Assembly (NCBI GenBank): GCA_035288785.1
Contig: DATDZF010000061.1
Coordinates: 1-13,149, forward strand
Source: JACRGC01 sp035288785
Lineage (GTDB): Archaea; Micrarchaeota; Micrarchaeia; Norongarragalinales; SBBD01
Direction of reading: 5' to 3'
Length of the DNA stretch: 13,149 nt
The notes under the pieces: model-generated
Seen by the model: only the letters and a program-made list of their open reading frames with translations
What the model was told of the DNA's origin: nothing
The model's database searches: none
Part shown: positions 4,742-11,547 of the stretch, one piece after another
How the letters are laid out: each line of letters starts with the position of its first letter
How positions within the stretch are numbered: the stretch's first letter is position 1
Program-made: the position numbers and the translations under genes

Positions 4742-5545
4742 ATGAATGCAAAAGTGCTTGATCTGGAAGGCAAGGAAATAAGGCAAATGGAACTGCCCAT
4801 CCAGTTTGGCACAGAGCTTAGGGGGGATGTGGTGCGCAGGGCTTTCCTTTCGGAGAGGAGCATGCTTTTGCAGCCAAAGGGTGCATACCCTATGGCGGGA
4901 TTGCAGACAACCGCAGAATATTACGGCAGAAGGCATTCCTGGAGGCAGATAATCAATACGGGGAGGAGCAGGCTTCCCCGTGAGAAGATCCCAAAGGGCA
5001 GGAGCGGAAGGGTGCTCCGGGTGCCGCATGCAACCAAGGGAAGGCGGGCGCATCCGCCAAAGCCCCAGAAGCGGATTATTGAAAGGATCAACATCAAAGA
5101 AAAATATTTCGCCATCAGGAGCGCGATTGCAGCGACAATCAACGCCGAGCTGGTCGCAGGTAGGGGCCACATTGTCGATGGAGCAACATTGCCCCTAATC
5201 GTGGATAACGCAATCGAAAGCGTCAAGAAGGCAAAGGAGATCAGGAGCATACTTGTGAAATTGGGTGTTGGAAAGGACATGGAGCGCGCCGCTGAAAGGA
5301 GGCGCATGCGCAGCGGAAGGGCGCGCCTTAGGAAGGGGGGCTACCTCACTCCCAGAAGCGTGCTCATCGTCGTGGGATCTGATAATGGGGTATGGAAGGC
5401 GGCAAGGAACCTGCCCGGAGTGGATGTTTGCAAGGTGGAGGAATTGACCGCTGAACTGCTCGCACCAGGCGGCGAAATGGGAAGGCTTACCCTTTGGACT
5501 GAGAATGCGGTGCAAAAGCTGGCGAAGGAAAATTTGTACATGTGA
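4742..5545 (+). CDS. rpl4: 50S ribosomal protein uL4 (L4)
   Basis: A 267-residue large-subunit protein that lines the peptide exit tunnel. It contains MNAKVLDLEGKEIRQMELP at the start, then FGTELRGDVVRRAFLSERS, the basic tunnel loop with GRRHSWRQIINTGRSRLPRE and GRVLRVPHATKGRRAHPPK, and RSGRARLRKGGYLTPRSVLIV, all typical of archaeal/eukaryotic uL4. The frame is open back to an ATG at 4622 inside uL3. I chose 4742 because it gives the usual archaeal N-terminus and length (about 255-265), while the 40 extra residues are rich in Gln, Met and codons unlike those of the neighbours. With this start about 103 nt of spacer separates uL3 from uL4. Confidence 0.95.
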   Translation: MNAKVLDLEGKEIRQMELPIQFGTELRGDVVRRAFLSERSMLLQPKGAYPMAGLQTTAEYYGRRHSWRQIINTGRSRLPREKIPKGRSGRVLRVPHATKGRRAHPPKPQKRIIERINIKEKYFAIRSAIAATINAELVAGRGHIVDGATLPLIVDNAIESVKKAKEIRSILVKLGVGKDMERAAERRRMRSGRARLRKGGYLTPRSVLIVVGSDNGVWKAARNLPGVDVCKVEELTAELLAPGGEMGRLTLWTENAVQKLAKENLYM

Positions 5546-5570
5546 GAAACATTCAGTAATGAAAATCATT

Positions 5571-5582
5571 TTATCGTGATAT
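5571..5582 (+). promoter_or_regulatory. TTATCGTGATAT leader element before uL23 (includes ribosome binding site)
   Basis: GTGAT here is the ribosome binding core, nine bases upstream of ATG 5585 when counted from its first base. The same 12-base string recurs at 8573-8584 before uL29. Confidence 0.5.
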
Positions 5583-5584
5583 AA

Positions 5585-5833
5585 ATGGCAATCCTGTATG
5601 CGCTGACAACTGAAAAATCTGCCGCGATGATTGAGCGTGACAACAAGATGGTATTCATAGTTGAGCGCAGCACCACGAAAAAGGAGGTCGCAGATGAGGT
5701 CCTGAAGAATTGGGGAGAAAAGGTCGGGCAGGTGCGCGTGATCAATGGGTTCAATGGGAAGAAGAAGGCAATCGTGAAGTTCGTTAGGAAGGGCGCATCC
5801 CAGGATGTGGCAGCCAAATTGAAGCTTATCTGA
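5585..5833 (+). CDS. rpl23: 50S ribosomal protein uL23 (L23)
   Basis: An 82-residue protein that sits at the exit of the ribosomal tunnel and is a docking point for the signal recognition particle and other nascent-chain factors. TTEKSAAMIERDNKMVFIVERSTTKKEVADEV and the C-terminal GKKKAIVKFVRKG are characteristic of the archaeal form, and length is standard for archaea. The start is fixed by the GTGAT element and by the conserved first residues. The next gene begins 12 nt downstream. Confidence 0.96.
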   Translation: MAILYALTTEKSAAMIERDNKMVFIVERSTTKKEVADEVLKNWGEKVGQVRVINGFNGKKKAIVKFVRKGASQDVAAKLKLI

Positions 5834-5845
5834 TGTGAGTGATTT

Positions 5846-6589
5846 ATGGGAACAGTATTGATTTCACAAAAGCGGGGAAAGGGAGGCCCGATTTACCGCA
5901 ACCCCGTGCACAGGTACATATCCGATGCAAAATACCCGTCGTTCCCAAGTGAAAAAACGCGCGGGGAAGTGATTGGGTTCGTCCAGGATCCATCCAAGGA
6001 TACGCTGCTCGCAAAAATAATGCTGGAGGATAAGCGCGAAGTGTACATGCTTGCTGCGGAGGGAATGCGGATTGGCCAGATATTGAATTTTGGAAAGGAA
6101 GCCGAGCTTGGCATTGGCGCGATCACCACGCTTGAAAACGTGCCGGATTCAATCATAGTATTCAATGTCGAGCTCCAGAAGAACGATGGTGGGAAATTCG
6201 CCAGAACGTCCGGCGCATTTGCAACTGTCGTCTCCCATGACGAGGATACAGGGCTTGTCGAGATCAAGCTTGCATCAAAGAGGGTAATGATCCTTGACAA
6301 GGATTGCAGGGCGACGCTTGGCGTTGCCTCAGGGGGCGGAAGGACGGAAAAGCCCCTGAAGCGCGCGGGGACTGCAGGTTACAAGTGGCGCAGCCGCAAC
6401 AAGTACTGGCCAAAAGTGCGCGGCACTGCAATGAGCGCATACGACCATCCGCATGGGGGCAAGAGCTTTGGCAAGTCCTCGATGAGGAAGCGCGGCACGC
6501 CGCCCGGACATTATGTTGGCCACAGGGCAGCAAGCAGGGTCGGCAGGAAGCAGGGGAAGAGCGCGGAGAGGGACGAGTCCAAGAAATAA
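5846..6589 (+). CDS. rpl2: 50S ribosomal protein uL2 (L2)
   Basis: A 247-residue rRNA-binding protein required for subunit association and peptidyl-transferase function. The N-terminal segment GKGGPIYRNPVHRY is the archaeal/eukaryotic version. The C-terminal half holds GGGRTEKPLKRAGTAGYKW and the conserved HPHGGK at residues 201-206, which contains the histidine near the catalytic centre. A lysine/arginine-rich tail follows. The ribosome binding site is GAGTGAT before ATG 5846. Spacing of 12 nt from uL23 and 17 nt to uS19 indicates one transcript. Confidence 0.97.
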   Translation: MGTVLISQKRGKGGPIYRNPVHRYISDAKYPSFPSEKTRGEVIGFVQDPSKDTLLAKIMLEDKREVYMLAAEGMRIGQILNFGKEAELGIGAITTLENVPDSIIVFNVELQKNDGGKFARTSGAFATVVSHDEDTGLVEIKLASKRVMILDKDCRATLGVASGGGRTEKPLKRAGTAGYKWRSRNKYWPKVRGTAMSAYDHPHGGKSFGKSSMRKRGTPPGHYVGHRAASRVGRKQGKSAERDESKK

Positions 6590-6606
6590 GATCATGGTGA
6601 CACGAA

Positions 6607-6990
6607 ATGGCAAAGAAATTCACATTCAGGGGCATGGAAATCGAGGAGGTCAAAAGGCTTAATCTCGAACAGTTCATGAAATTGATACCTACCAAATTGC
6701 GCAGGAGCATGAAGAGGATGGCCGTGAAGATGAGGAAATTCATAGAAAAACTGCGCAAAACAGACCCCAAAAAGCCAATGAAGACGCATCTTCGCGAAAT
6801 GGTAATTATCCCCGAGATGCTCGAAAGGAGATTCCAGGTATACAACGGAAAGGATTGGATTGATTTCATGGTCACCCCGCAGATGCTTGGAAGGCGGCTT
6901 GGCGAATATTCCATAACAATCAAGATGGTCAAGCATTCGGGCCCTGGAATCGGGGCTACACGGGGCTCCAAATCAGTGGAATTGAAGTAA
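6607..6990 (+). CDS. rps19: 30S ribosomal protein uS19 (S19)
   Basis: A 127-residue small-subunit head protein. The first segment, KKFTFRGMEIEEVKRLNLEQFMKLIP, is the archaeal/eukaryotic N-terminal extension. THLREMVIIPEMLERRFQVYNGKDW and MLGRRLGEYSITIKMVKHSGPGIGATRGSKSVELK form the conserved core and tail that contact 16S rRNA and the A-site finger. Length is normal. GGTGAC (6597-6602) precedes ATG 6607. Confidence 0.96.
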   Translation: MAKKFTFRGMEIEEVKRLNLEQFMKLIPTKLRRSMKRMAVKMRKFIEKLRKTDPKKPMKTHLREMVIIPEMLERRFQVYNGKDWIDFMVTPQMLGRRLGEYSITIKMVKHSGPGIGATRGSKSVELK

Positions 6991-7045
6991 GCATGGAACA
7001 GACCAACCAATGGAAAATGCCAAATAAAAGTCATGAGTGAAAAAT

Positions 7046-7609
7046 ATGGGATTGTACAAGTATTCATTCAAGGTGCCCGACGAGAAGGAGGTTGCTAGGG
7101 CGCAGTCATACGACATGGACGCAAGCTACAAGGATTTGAGCAACGTGCTTGCGGCAATCAAGGGAAGGAGCATTCCCGAGGCCAAGGTGATCCTCGAGGA
7201 GTGCATCGCCATGCGGATGCCCATCCGCTACAGGAAATTCAGCACCAGGCTCGGGCACCGCTCGGAACTGGGCGGATCCAAGGGAAGGTTCCCGAAGAAA
7301 GAGGCAAAAATCGCATATAGGCTCCTTAAGAGCGCTGAGGGCAATGCGAACTTCAAGGGGCTTGATGTCGAAACACTTGTCGTGAGGCAGGCAGCCGCCT
7401 ATAAGCAGAATGTGATGCGAAGGTACAGGCAGCATTTTGGGAGCTCGATAACTTTAGGATATGGAAAGCAGGCGATCTGGGCAAATTACGAAACTTGCCG
7501 TGCGGAACTTCTCCTGGCAAGGGGCAGCCCGCGGGACCTGGAAAGGATCGCAAAAAAGAAGCGGAAGAAGGCGGAAGGGAAAGGGGGGCATGGCGCTCAA
7601 AATAAATGA
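7046..7609 (+). CDS. rpl22: 50S ribosomal protein uL22 (L22) with unusual C-terminus
   Basis: A 187-residue tunnel-wall protein. MGLYKYSFKVPDEKEVARAQ, SYKDLSNVLAAIKGRSIPEAK, MPIRYRKFSTRLGHRSELGGSKGRFPKKEA and LDVETLVVRQAAAYK identify archaeal uL22. I chose ATG 7046 over the in-frame GTG at 7037 because GTGA there looks like the ribosome binding site and the archaeal family begins MG-x-x-KYS. After residue 120 the usual archaeal ending (PRAFGRA and a TSHI-x-IVV strand) is hard to find: the sequence instead reads RQHFGSSITLGYGKQ, then ETCRAELLLARG and a lysine-rich tail. That makes it about 30 residues longer than usual. No frameshift is evident. Confidence 0.92.
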   Translation: MGLYKYSFKVPDEKEVARAQSYDMDASYKDLSNVLAAIKGRSIPEAKVILEECIAMRMPIRYRKFSTRLGHRSELGGSKGRFPKKEAKIAYRLLKSAEGNANFKGLDVETLVVRQAAAYKQNVMRRYRQHFGSSITLGYGKQAIWANYETCRAELLLARGSPRDLERIAKKKRKKAEGKGGHGAQNK

Positions 7610-7617
7610 AATTCACT

Positions 7618-7630
7618 GGTGATATGGTAA
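7618..7630 (+). promoter_or_regulatory. Ribosome binding site deciding a GTG start for uS3
   Basis: GGTGAT (7618-7623) precedes both an ATG at 7625, which opens only a six-codon dead-end frame, and the in-frame GTG at 7631 used by uS3. Confidence 0.6.
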
Positions 7631-8515
7631 GTGGCAACTGAAAAGAAATTCCTGGCAAAGGCGATGAAGGACTTCCTGATAAAGCAGTACCTTGAAGGGG
7701 AGCTTAGGAATGCGGGAGTTTCCACCATCGAAATCCAGAAGACGCCCCTTGCCACAAGGATCGCAATACGGGTAAAGCGGCCGAGCATGGTCATCGGGAA
7801 GAAAGGCGCAACCGTAAAGGCCATCACTGAAAAGCTTGAGAAGGAATTTGGCGTGGACAACCCCCAACTCGATATTATCGAGGTTGAACGGCCTTCCCTG
7901 GATGCAAAACTTGTTGCGGAAAAGATAGCGCGCCAAATCGAGATCGAGGGCAACATAAAGCAGATCATGCGGATGAACCTAAGGGACGTGGTCGAATCGG
8001 GTGCCATCGGGACAGAGATAATCGTTGCCGGCAAGGTCGTGGGAAAAGGCGCCAAGGCGAAGGCGCTGCGGATGAGGCAGGGATACCTGAAGAAATCCGG
8101 GGAATTGAAAAAGCTTATTGATGTCGGAAGGGCAACGGCATACCTCAAAGCGGGCGCAATTGGGATTTTGGTGAAGATAGTGCGGCCCGGGACGGTTTTT
8201 CCGGATTCGATCAACATCGATTACCGTGCAATAGCCGCAATAGTTGCCGGCGGAGCGGATGTAAAAATTGAGGAAGTTCCGGCCATGGACGAGGCGGCAA
8301 GAATGGCCGAGCAGAGGATGCGTGAAATAGAGAAAGCCAAGGCGGAAGCAAAAGCAAAAGCTGAAAGGAGGAAGAAGTTCATAAAGCCGGTGAAGAAGAA
8401 ATCCGCCTACGAGGCAGAAAACCTCATCAAGAGCGCCGAGACGCCCGCAGACCATGAGGCAAAGAAGGCAGCTGAAGGGAAACCGGCTGCAACGGAGGCA
8501 AGTGCACCGAAATAA
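7631..8515 (+). CDS. rps3: 30S ribosomal protein uS3 (S3)
   Basis: A 294-residue small-subunit protein at the mRNA entry channel. It begins with GTG. The type II KH domain shows the GxxG loop as VIGKKG (residues 54-59), followed by the C-terminal S3 domain with GAIGTEIIVAGKVVGKGAKAKALRMRQGYLKKSG and the closing GAIGILVKIVRPGTVFPD. From about residue 220 the protein continues as a low-complexity tail rich in Ala, Lys and Glu, ending near ETPADHEAKKAAEGK. Such tails are common in archaeal and eukaryotic uS3 but vary greatly; this one adds roughly 70 residues. Confidence 0.96.
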   Translation: MATEKKFLAKAMKDFLIKQYLEGELRNAGVSTIEIQKTPLATRIAIRVKRPSMVIGKKGATVKAITEKLEKEFGVDNPQLDIIEVERPSLDAKLVAEKIARQIEIEGNIKQIMRMNLRDVVESGAIGTEIIVAGKVVGKGAKAKALRMRQGYLKKSGELKKLIDVGRATAYLKAGAIGILVKIVRPGTVFPDSINIDYRAIAAIVAGGADVKIEEVPAMDEAARMAEQRMREIEKAKAEAKAKAERRKKFIKPVKKKSAYEAENLIKSAETPADHEAKKAAEGKPAATEASAPK

Positions 8516-8572
8516 TTGGCGATAGGCAGAAAAGAAAACTTGCAATATGGGCAAATCATAAATAATTTTCAA

Positions 8573-8584
8573 TTATCGTGATAT
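8573..8584 (+). promoter_or_regulatory. TTATCGTGATAT leader element before uL29
   Basis: Identical to the 12 bases at 5571-5582 before uL23. Here GTGAT ends four bases before ATG 8586. Both downstream proteins also begin Met-Ala-Ile. See the separate finding. Confidence 0.5.
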
Positions 8585-8585
8585 T

Positions 8586-8789
8586 ATGGCAATAATCAAA
8601 AAATCGGACCTGAGGCAATTCTCAATTGATGAGCTGAAGACCAAGTTGCTCGAAACCGAGCTTTCATTGAAGGAGGAAACCGCGAACATCAAGTCCGGGA
8701 AGCGCCAAAAAGTGATCAAGTACAAGCCTCTTCGGAAGCTTCGGGCAAGGATCAAGACTTACCTTTTGCAGAAGGGAGTTGTTGGTTAG
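8586..8789 (+). CDS. rpl29: 50S ribosomal protein uL29 (L29)
   Basis: A 67-residue two-helix protein next to uL23 at the tunnel exit. KKSDLRQFSIDELKTKLLETELSLKEE and KYKPLRKLRARIKTYLLQK match the archaeal form, and length is standard. A 70-nt A/T-rich gap separates it from uS3. It is followed by 168 nt without a gene before aIF1, so the operon may end or be re-initiated there. Confidence 0.93.
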   Translation: MAIIKKSDLRQFSIDELKTKLLETELSLKEETANIKSGKRQKVIKYKPLRKLRARIKTYLLQKGVVG

Positions 8790-8903
8790 TGGGGTTTGGA
8801 CGGACTAATATTAGGGAATTCATAGCACTACAGTATAACCTAGATTGGAATAATTGGCAATTCAAATCGTTTTTATCACGAATTCCGATTAACAAGAGCA
8901 AAA

Positions 8904-8949
8904 TCTATTTAAACCCCGGCAACCATATTTTTGCATTCTCTTAAGAGGA
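8904..8949 (+). promoter_or_regulatory. Promoter and ribosome binding site of aIF1
   Basis: TCTATTTAAA (8904-8913) is a TATA candidate placing transcription start near 8935-8940. AGAGGAA (8944-8950) is a Shine-Dalgarno element for ATG 8958. The rest of the 8790-8957 gap contains two EcoRI-like GGAATTC/GAATTCC words but no gene. Confidence 0.45.
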
Positions 8950-8957
8950 AATAACTG

Positions 8958-9263
8958 ATGTCTGAGATCTGTCCAAAATGCGGCCTCCCCATGGATATCC
9001 ATGCGTGCGATGAGCTCGCAAAGCAGTCGGTTGCCCAAATCCGCGTTTATACCACCAAATCCCGCTACCAGAAACTGGTCACCATAGTGGAGGGGCTAAA
9101 AGGCGAGGAATTGGGTAGCACAACAAAGGAATTGAAGCACAAGCTTGCATGCGGCGGCACCTTCAAGGACGGCCTGATAGTCCTGCAGGGCAACCACAAG
9201 GAAAAGACTGTCGCATACCTCCAGAAGATGGGCTATTCGAAGGATGTCATAAAATTGAATTGA
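8958..9263 (+). CDS. Translation initiation factor aIF1 (SUI1 family)
   Basis: A 101-residue factor that binds the 30S P-site region and monitors start-codon selection. The SUI1 core is QIRVYTTKSRYQKLVTIVEGL and TTKELKHKLACGGTFKDGLIVLQGNHKEKTVAYLQKMGY. The N-terminus carries a zinc knuckle, CPKCGLPMDIHACDE. Most archaeal relatives I know have CPKCGLPKELCVCE, so here the third ligand position is His15 and the set reads C5, C8, H15, C17. Length is normal. In many archaea this gene follows uL29 and precedes the RNase P protein rnp1; here the cluster stops after it. Confidence 0.95.
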   Translation: MSEICPKCGLPMDIHACDELAKQSVAQIRVYTTKSRYQKLVTIVEGLKGEELGSTTKELKHKLACGGTFKDGLIVLQGNHKEKTVAYLQKMGYSKDVIKLN

Positions 9264-9272
9264 TTTGTTGAA

Positions 9273-9794
9273 ATGGTACCCCTACCCCGTTTCTTTGCCA
9301 AATATATAAATAGGGCAAGACGGGCAGTTTTAAGAACACCACCCAGCGAAAGGATCAAGCTCGTTTTCGCCTGCAATTGGGGTGAATCAGCCAGCCCCGA
9401 AATGGTCCTTATTGCAACACAATATTTACGAAAACAAAGGGTAAGGCGGTTTTTCGACCTAAGATCCCTCGGGCTCAAAACCATAAAGCCGGGCGAGGAG
9501 CCCGTTAAATTCGCACGGCGCTTGGTCCGAAGACGGACGCACAGAATCAACGCAACTCGGCGGGAATTAGTAGCCTATGGGATCGAACATAACCAGAAAA
9601 TCAAGGATGCGGATTATGTCATAACTTTTCCAAGCCTAGAGCGCATAGCGTACGAACATTTGAAAGCGCAAAGAAACAGGAGGGCAGGGGTATTCATCAT
9701 ACGTCCGGATGTCCCAGGGAACCCCGTACACGATGCACTCAATCTGATCATGGAAAAGGAGGGAATTAGGCCAAAAGTCAGGTCCTTGCTTTAA
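9273..9794 (+). CDS. LMW protein tyrosine phosphatase-like protein with degenerate active loop
   Basis: A 173-residue, Arg-rich protein. KLVFACNWGESASPEMVLIA (29-48) aligns with the phosphate-binding loop of low-molecular-weight tyrosine phosphatases, V-C-x-G-N-x-x-R-S-P: Cys34, Ser41 and Pro42 are kept, but the Arg position is Ala40. IKDADYVITFPSLERIAYEHL (110-130) corresponds to the ADLIL-T-M strand and helix, and RPDVPGNPVHDALNLI (144-159) to the DVPDP segment that usually supplies the acid. The fold assignment is an inference from these spaced matches, and catalysis is unlikely with the Arg missing. The first 27 residues have no counterpart in the family. A strong TATA-like AAATATATAAAT (9300-9311) lies within this extension, but no alternative start codon follows before residue 34. 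Codon use (more CGA, CGG, TTA, GTA) differs from the ribosomal genes upstream. Confidence 0.6.
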   Translation: MVPLPRFFAKYINRARRAVLRTPPSERIKLVFACNWGESASPEMVLIATQYLRKQRVRRFFDLRSLGLKTIKPGEEPVKFARRLVRRRTHRINATRRELVAYGIEHNQKIKDADYVITFPSLERIAYEHLKAQRNRRAGVFIIRPDVPGNPVHDALNLIMEKEGIRPKVRSLL

Positions 9795-9802
9795 TATGGG
9801 TT

Positions 9803-9837
9803 TAATCCGCTTATCCGTTTACGTTATTAGCGGATTA
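9803..9837 (+). terminator. Inverted repeat TAATCCGCT / AGCGGATTA
   Basis: Perfect nine-base arms (9803-9811 and 9829-9837) with a 17-nt loop begin eight bases after the stop codon at 9792-9794. It may be a transcript-end hairpin for the plus-strand block, or a bidirectional end element, because the next gene is convergent. Confidence 0.4.
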
Positions 9838-9861
9838 CATTCACCAATCCTTAGTGGGCGG

Positions 9862-9877
9862 GATTAGTCCCCTAATC
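9862..9877. terminator. Inverted repeat GATTAG-TCCC-CTAATC
   Basis: Perfect six-base arms with a four-base loop. It sits midway in the convergent spacer 9795-9956 and reuses the GGATTA word of the neighbouring larger inverted repeat. A T run (9938-9943) further right could end plus-strand transcripts. Confidence 0.35.
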
Positions 9878-9956
9878 GTGTTATTTAAAGCACCGCCCTG
9901 GCGACCTCCAAAACTGGCCGGGATACCGCCGCCCGCTTTTTTCCTGCCCATCCCAA

Positions 9957-11522
9957 TTAATCCACCTTCCTTACAATTCCCTTGGTCGCATCCACTTCCA
10001 CCCTATCCCCGTCCTTGAAAAGCCGGGTTGCCACCTTCGTGCCGATGACGCAGGGGATCTTGAGCTCCCGGCTCACAATTGCGGCATGGCAGGTGACACC
10101 GCCCTCATCCGTCACAATTGCGGCGGCCTTTTTCATCGCAGGGACCACATTTGGGTTGGTCGCCGGTGAAACGAGGATGTCTCCCTTGTTCATCTTCGCC
10201 ATGTCATCCGCCTTATGGATGAGTTTCACAATGCCGATTGCATGCCCCGGAAATGCCGGAGTGCCCTTCAGTTCCTTGATATTTGAATCCACCTTTTCCT
10301 CGATAATCATTTTGGACCATTTTTCAGCTTCCTTTCCAACAAGAATGCGCGGGCCTTTCTCGTCCGCAATGAACACGTAAAATGAGATGCGCTGGTTGAG
10401 CAAATCCGCATCGGCTTTGCCGGTTTTGAGCGCCTCCCTGACCTCATGGGGCATCATATGCCTAACCTGCCTTGGGGAAAGCTGGAGCCGCCGGCCTATT
10501 TCCCTAACAAGCTGGTCAGAATTGCGGCTTGCAATGAACACCGAATCCTTGCGAAGGCCCTTGAGGAAGGAGAAAGTCCTGGCTACCTTGCACCAGTAGA
10601 TTTCATCCTTTGAGAGGCGGAGCGATTTTTCCATTTTCCTCTGGTTGGAAGGGATATCCCGCTCATGCCGCCTCATCTCATCCATTTTGGATTTCCCATC
10701 AACACCCTGCCTCAGCTCACCCCTCAGAATGTCGACAAAATAATCCACATGCAGGATTACGGGGCCATCATAATGGAATTGCAGCCAGTCATATTTTTCC
10801 GTGTGCGCAATTAGGGGAAGCGAAATCTTGGGGATGTGCGCAAGCTGGGGAATTATGCTTTCAGCCCCGCTCGAGAATATCGCACTTGCGCGCCTATCCT
10901 TCTGGATCTGCGCCAGGATCCCGAATTGCTCGGATTCCTCCTGCTGCATGAACGAGCGCTCTGTTGGCGTCCCGAGGAGGCCGAAGGCCTCACCGGCCGA
11001 AATATCCGAATTTGATATGTCAACGGCCTTTTCCAGGAACGCAATAATCTTGTTTGTCAGCATGAAATGGCCAAAATCGGAAAGGTTCACGATGTCGCCC
11101 CACACGTTCATGGTGCGCCAATAGGAAAGGAGGCCGTCATAGAGATCGGCAAGCTGGAGGTTTGTTTTGGCATGTAGAGGGGTTTGTTTTAGCTTGCGGG
11201 ATTGCCCAATCAAAACATAACACGCGGCCTTTTCCTCTTTGTATACCTTAACTAGGAATTTGGGGTCCTCCAGCCGATTGAGGACAACCCTGCCAATTGC
11301 ATCCCATTCCGACTCCTTCACCGCCATCCGGCAGCAGTAGCGCCACTGCGCGTTCCTGGAATCGAAGCAGATGGTGTAATTGTTCATCCCAAGGATGGGC
11401 TTCAAAAGGGTGCTTGCGGCTGTCGCGTAGCTCGCGGCATGCAAATATGGGGAAGCATGGTCCTGTGCGAAGGCCTTGTATTTTTTCACCGATTTTTTCA
11501 CCGGAATAAGGGTTTGATCCAC
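9957..11522 (-). CDS. PEP-utilizing-enzyme mobile (phosphohistidine) domain protein
   Basis: A 521-residue protein. Residues 418-521 form the swivelling phosphohistidine domain of PEP synthase and pyruvate phosphate dikinase: GTPAFPGHAIGIVKLI, DILVSPATNPNVVPAMKKA, then TDEGGVTCHAAIVSRELKIP with the phospho-acceptor His at 479, and the cap GDRVEVDATKGIV. Residues about 290-410 (KDEIYWCKVARTFSFLKGLRKD, LSPRQVRHMMPHEVREAL) resemble the linker found before this domain. The N-terminal 280 residues are unrecognised. Neither an ATP-grasp nucleotide-binding domain nor the C-terminal PEP-binding barrel is present, so the complete PEP synthase reaction is not possible from this chain. It could relay phosphate with a partner or have a regulatory role. 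The start is GTG at 11522; the open frame runs further upstream but has no other start codon nearby. It lies 25 nt after the propeller gene and is probably co-transcribed with it. Confidence 0.8.
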   Translation of the reverse strand: MDQTLIPVKKSVKKYKAFAQDHASPYLHAASYATAASTLLKPILGMNNYTICFDSRNAQWRYCCRMAVKESEWDAIGRVVLNRLEDPKFLVKVYKEEKAACYVLIGQSRKLKQTPLHAKTNLQLADLYDGLLSYWRTMNVWGDIVNLSDFGHFMLTNKIIAFLEKAVDISNSDISAGEAFGLLGTPTERSFMQQEESEQFGILAQIQKDRRASAIFSSGAESIIPQLAHIPKISLPLIAHTEKYDWLQFHYDGPVILHVDYFVDILRGELRQGVDGKSKMDEMRRHERDIPSNQRKMEKSLRLSKDEIYWCKVARTFSFLKGLRKDSVFIASRNSDQLVREIGRRLQLSPRQVRHMMPHEVREALKTGKADADLLNQRISFYVFIADEKGPRILVGKEAEKWSKMIIEEKVDSNIKELKGTPAFPGHAIGIVKLIHKADDMAKMNKGDILVSPATNPNVVPAMKKAAAIVTDEGGVTCHAAIVSRELKIPCVIGTKVATRLFKDGDRVEVDATKGIVRKVD

Positions 11523-11547
11523 GTTGCGTAAATGCTTTGGACCTGCT

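Noticed and set aside
7597..8217. 206-codon minus-strand open frame opposite uS3
   Set aside because: Shadow of uS3; composition is low-information and no neighbour or ribosome binding site supports it.
8816..8886. GGAATTC and GAATTCC words in the uL29-aIF1 gap as an operator
   Set aside because: Each is a short self-palindrome about 60 bp apart with no further symmetry; likely chance in A/T-rich DNA.
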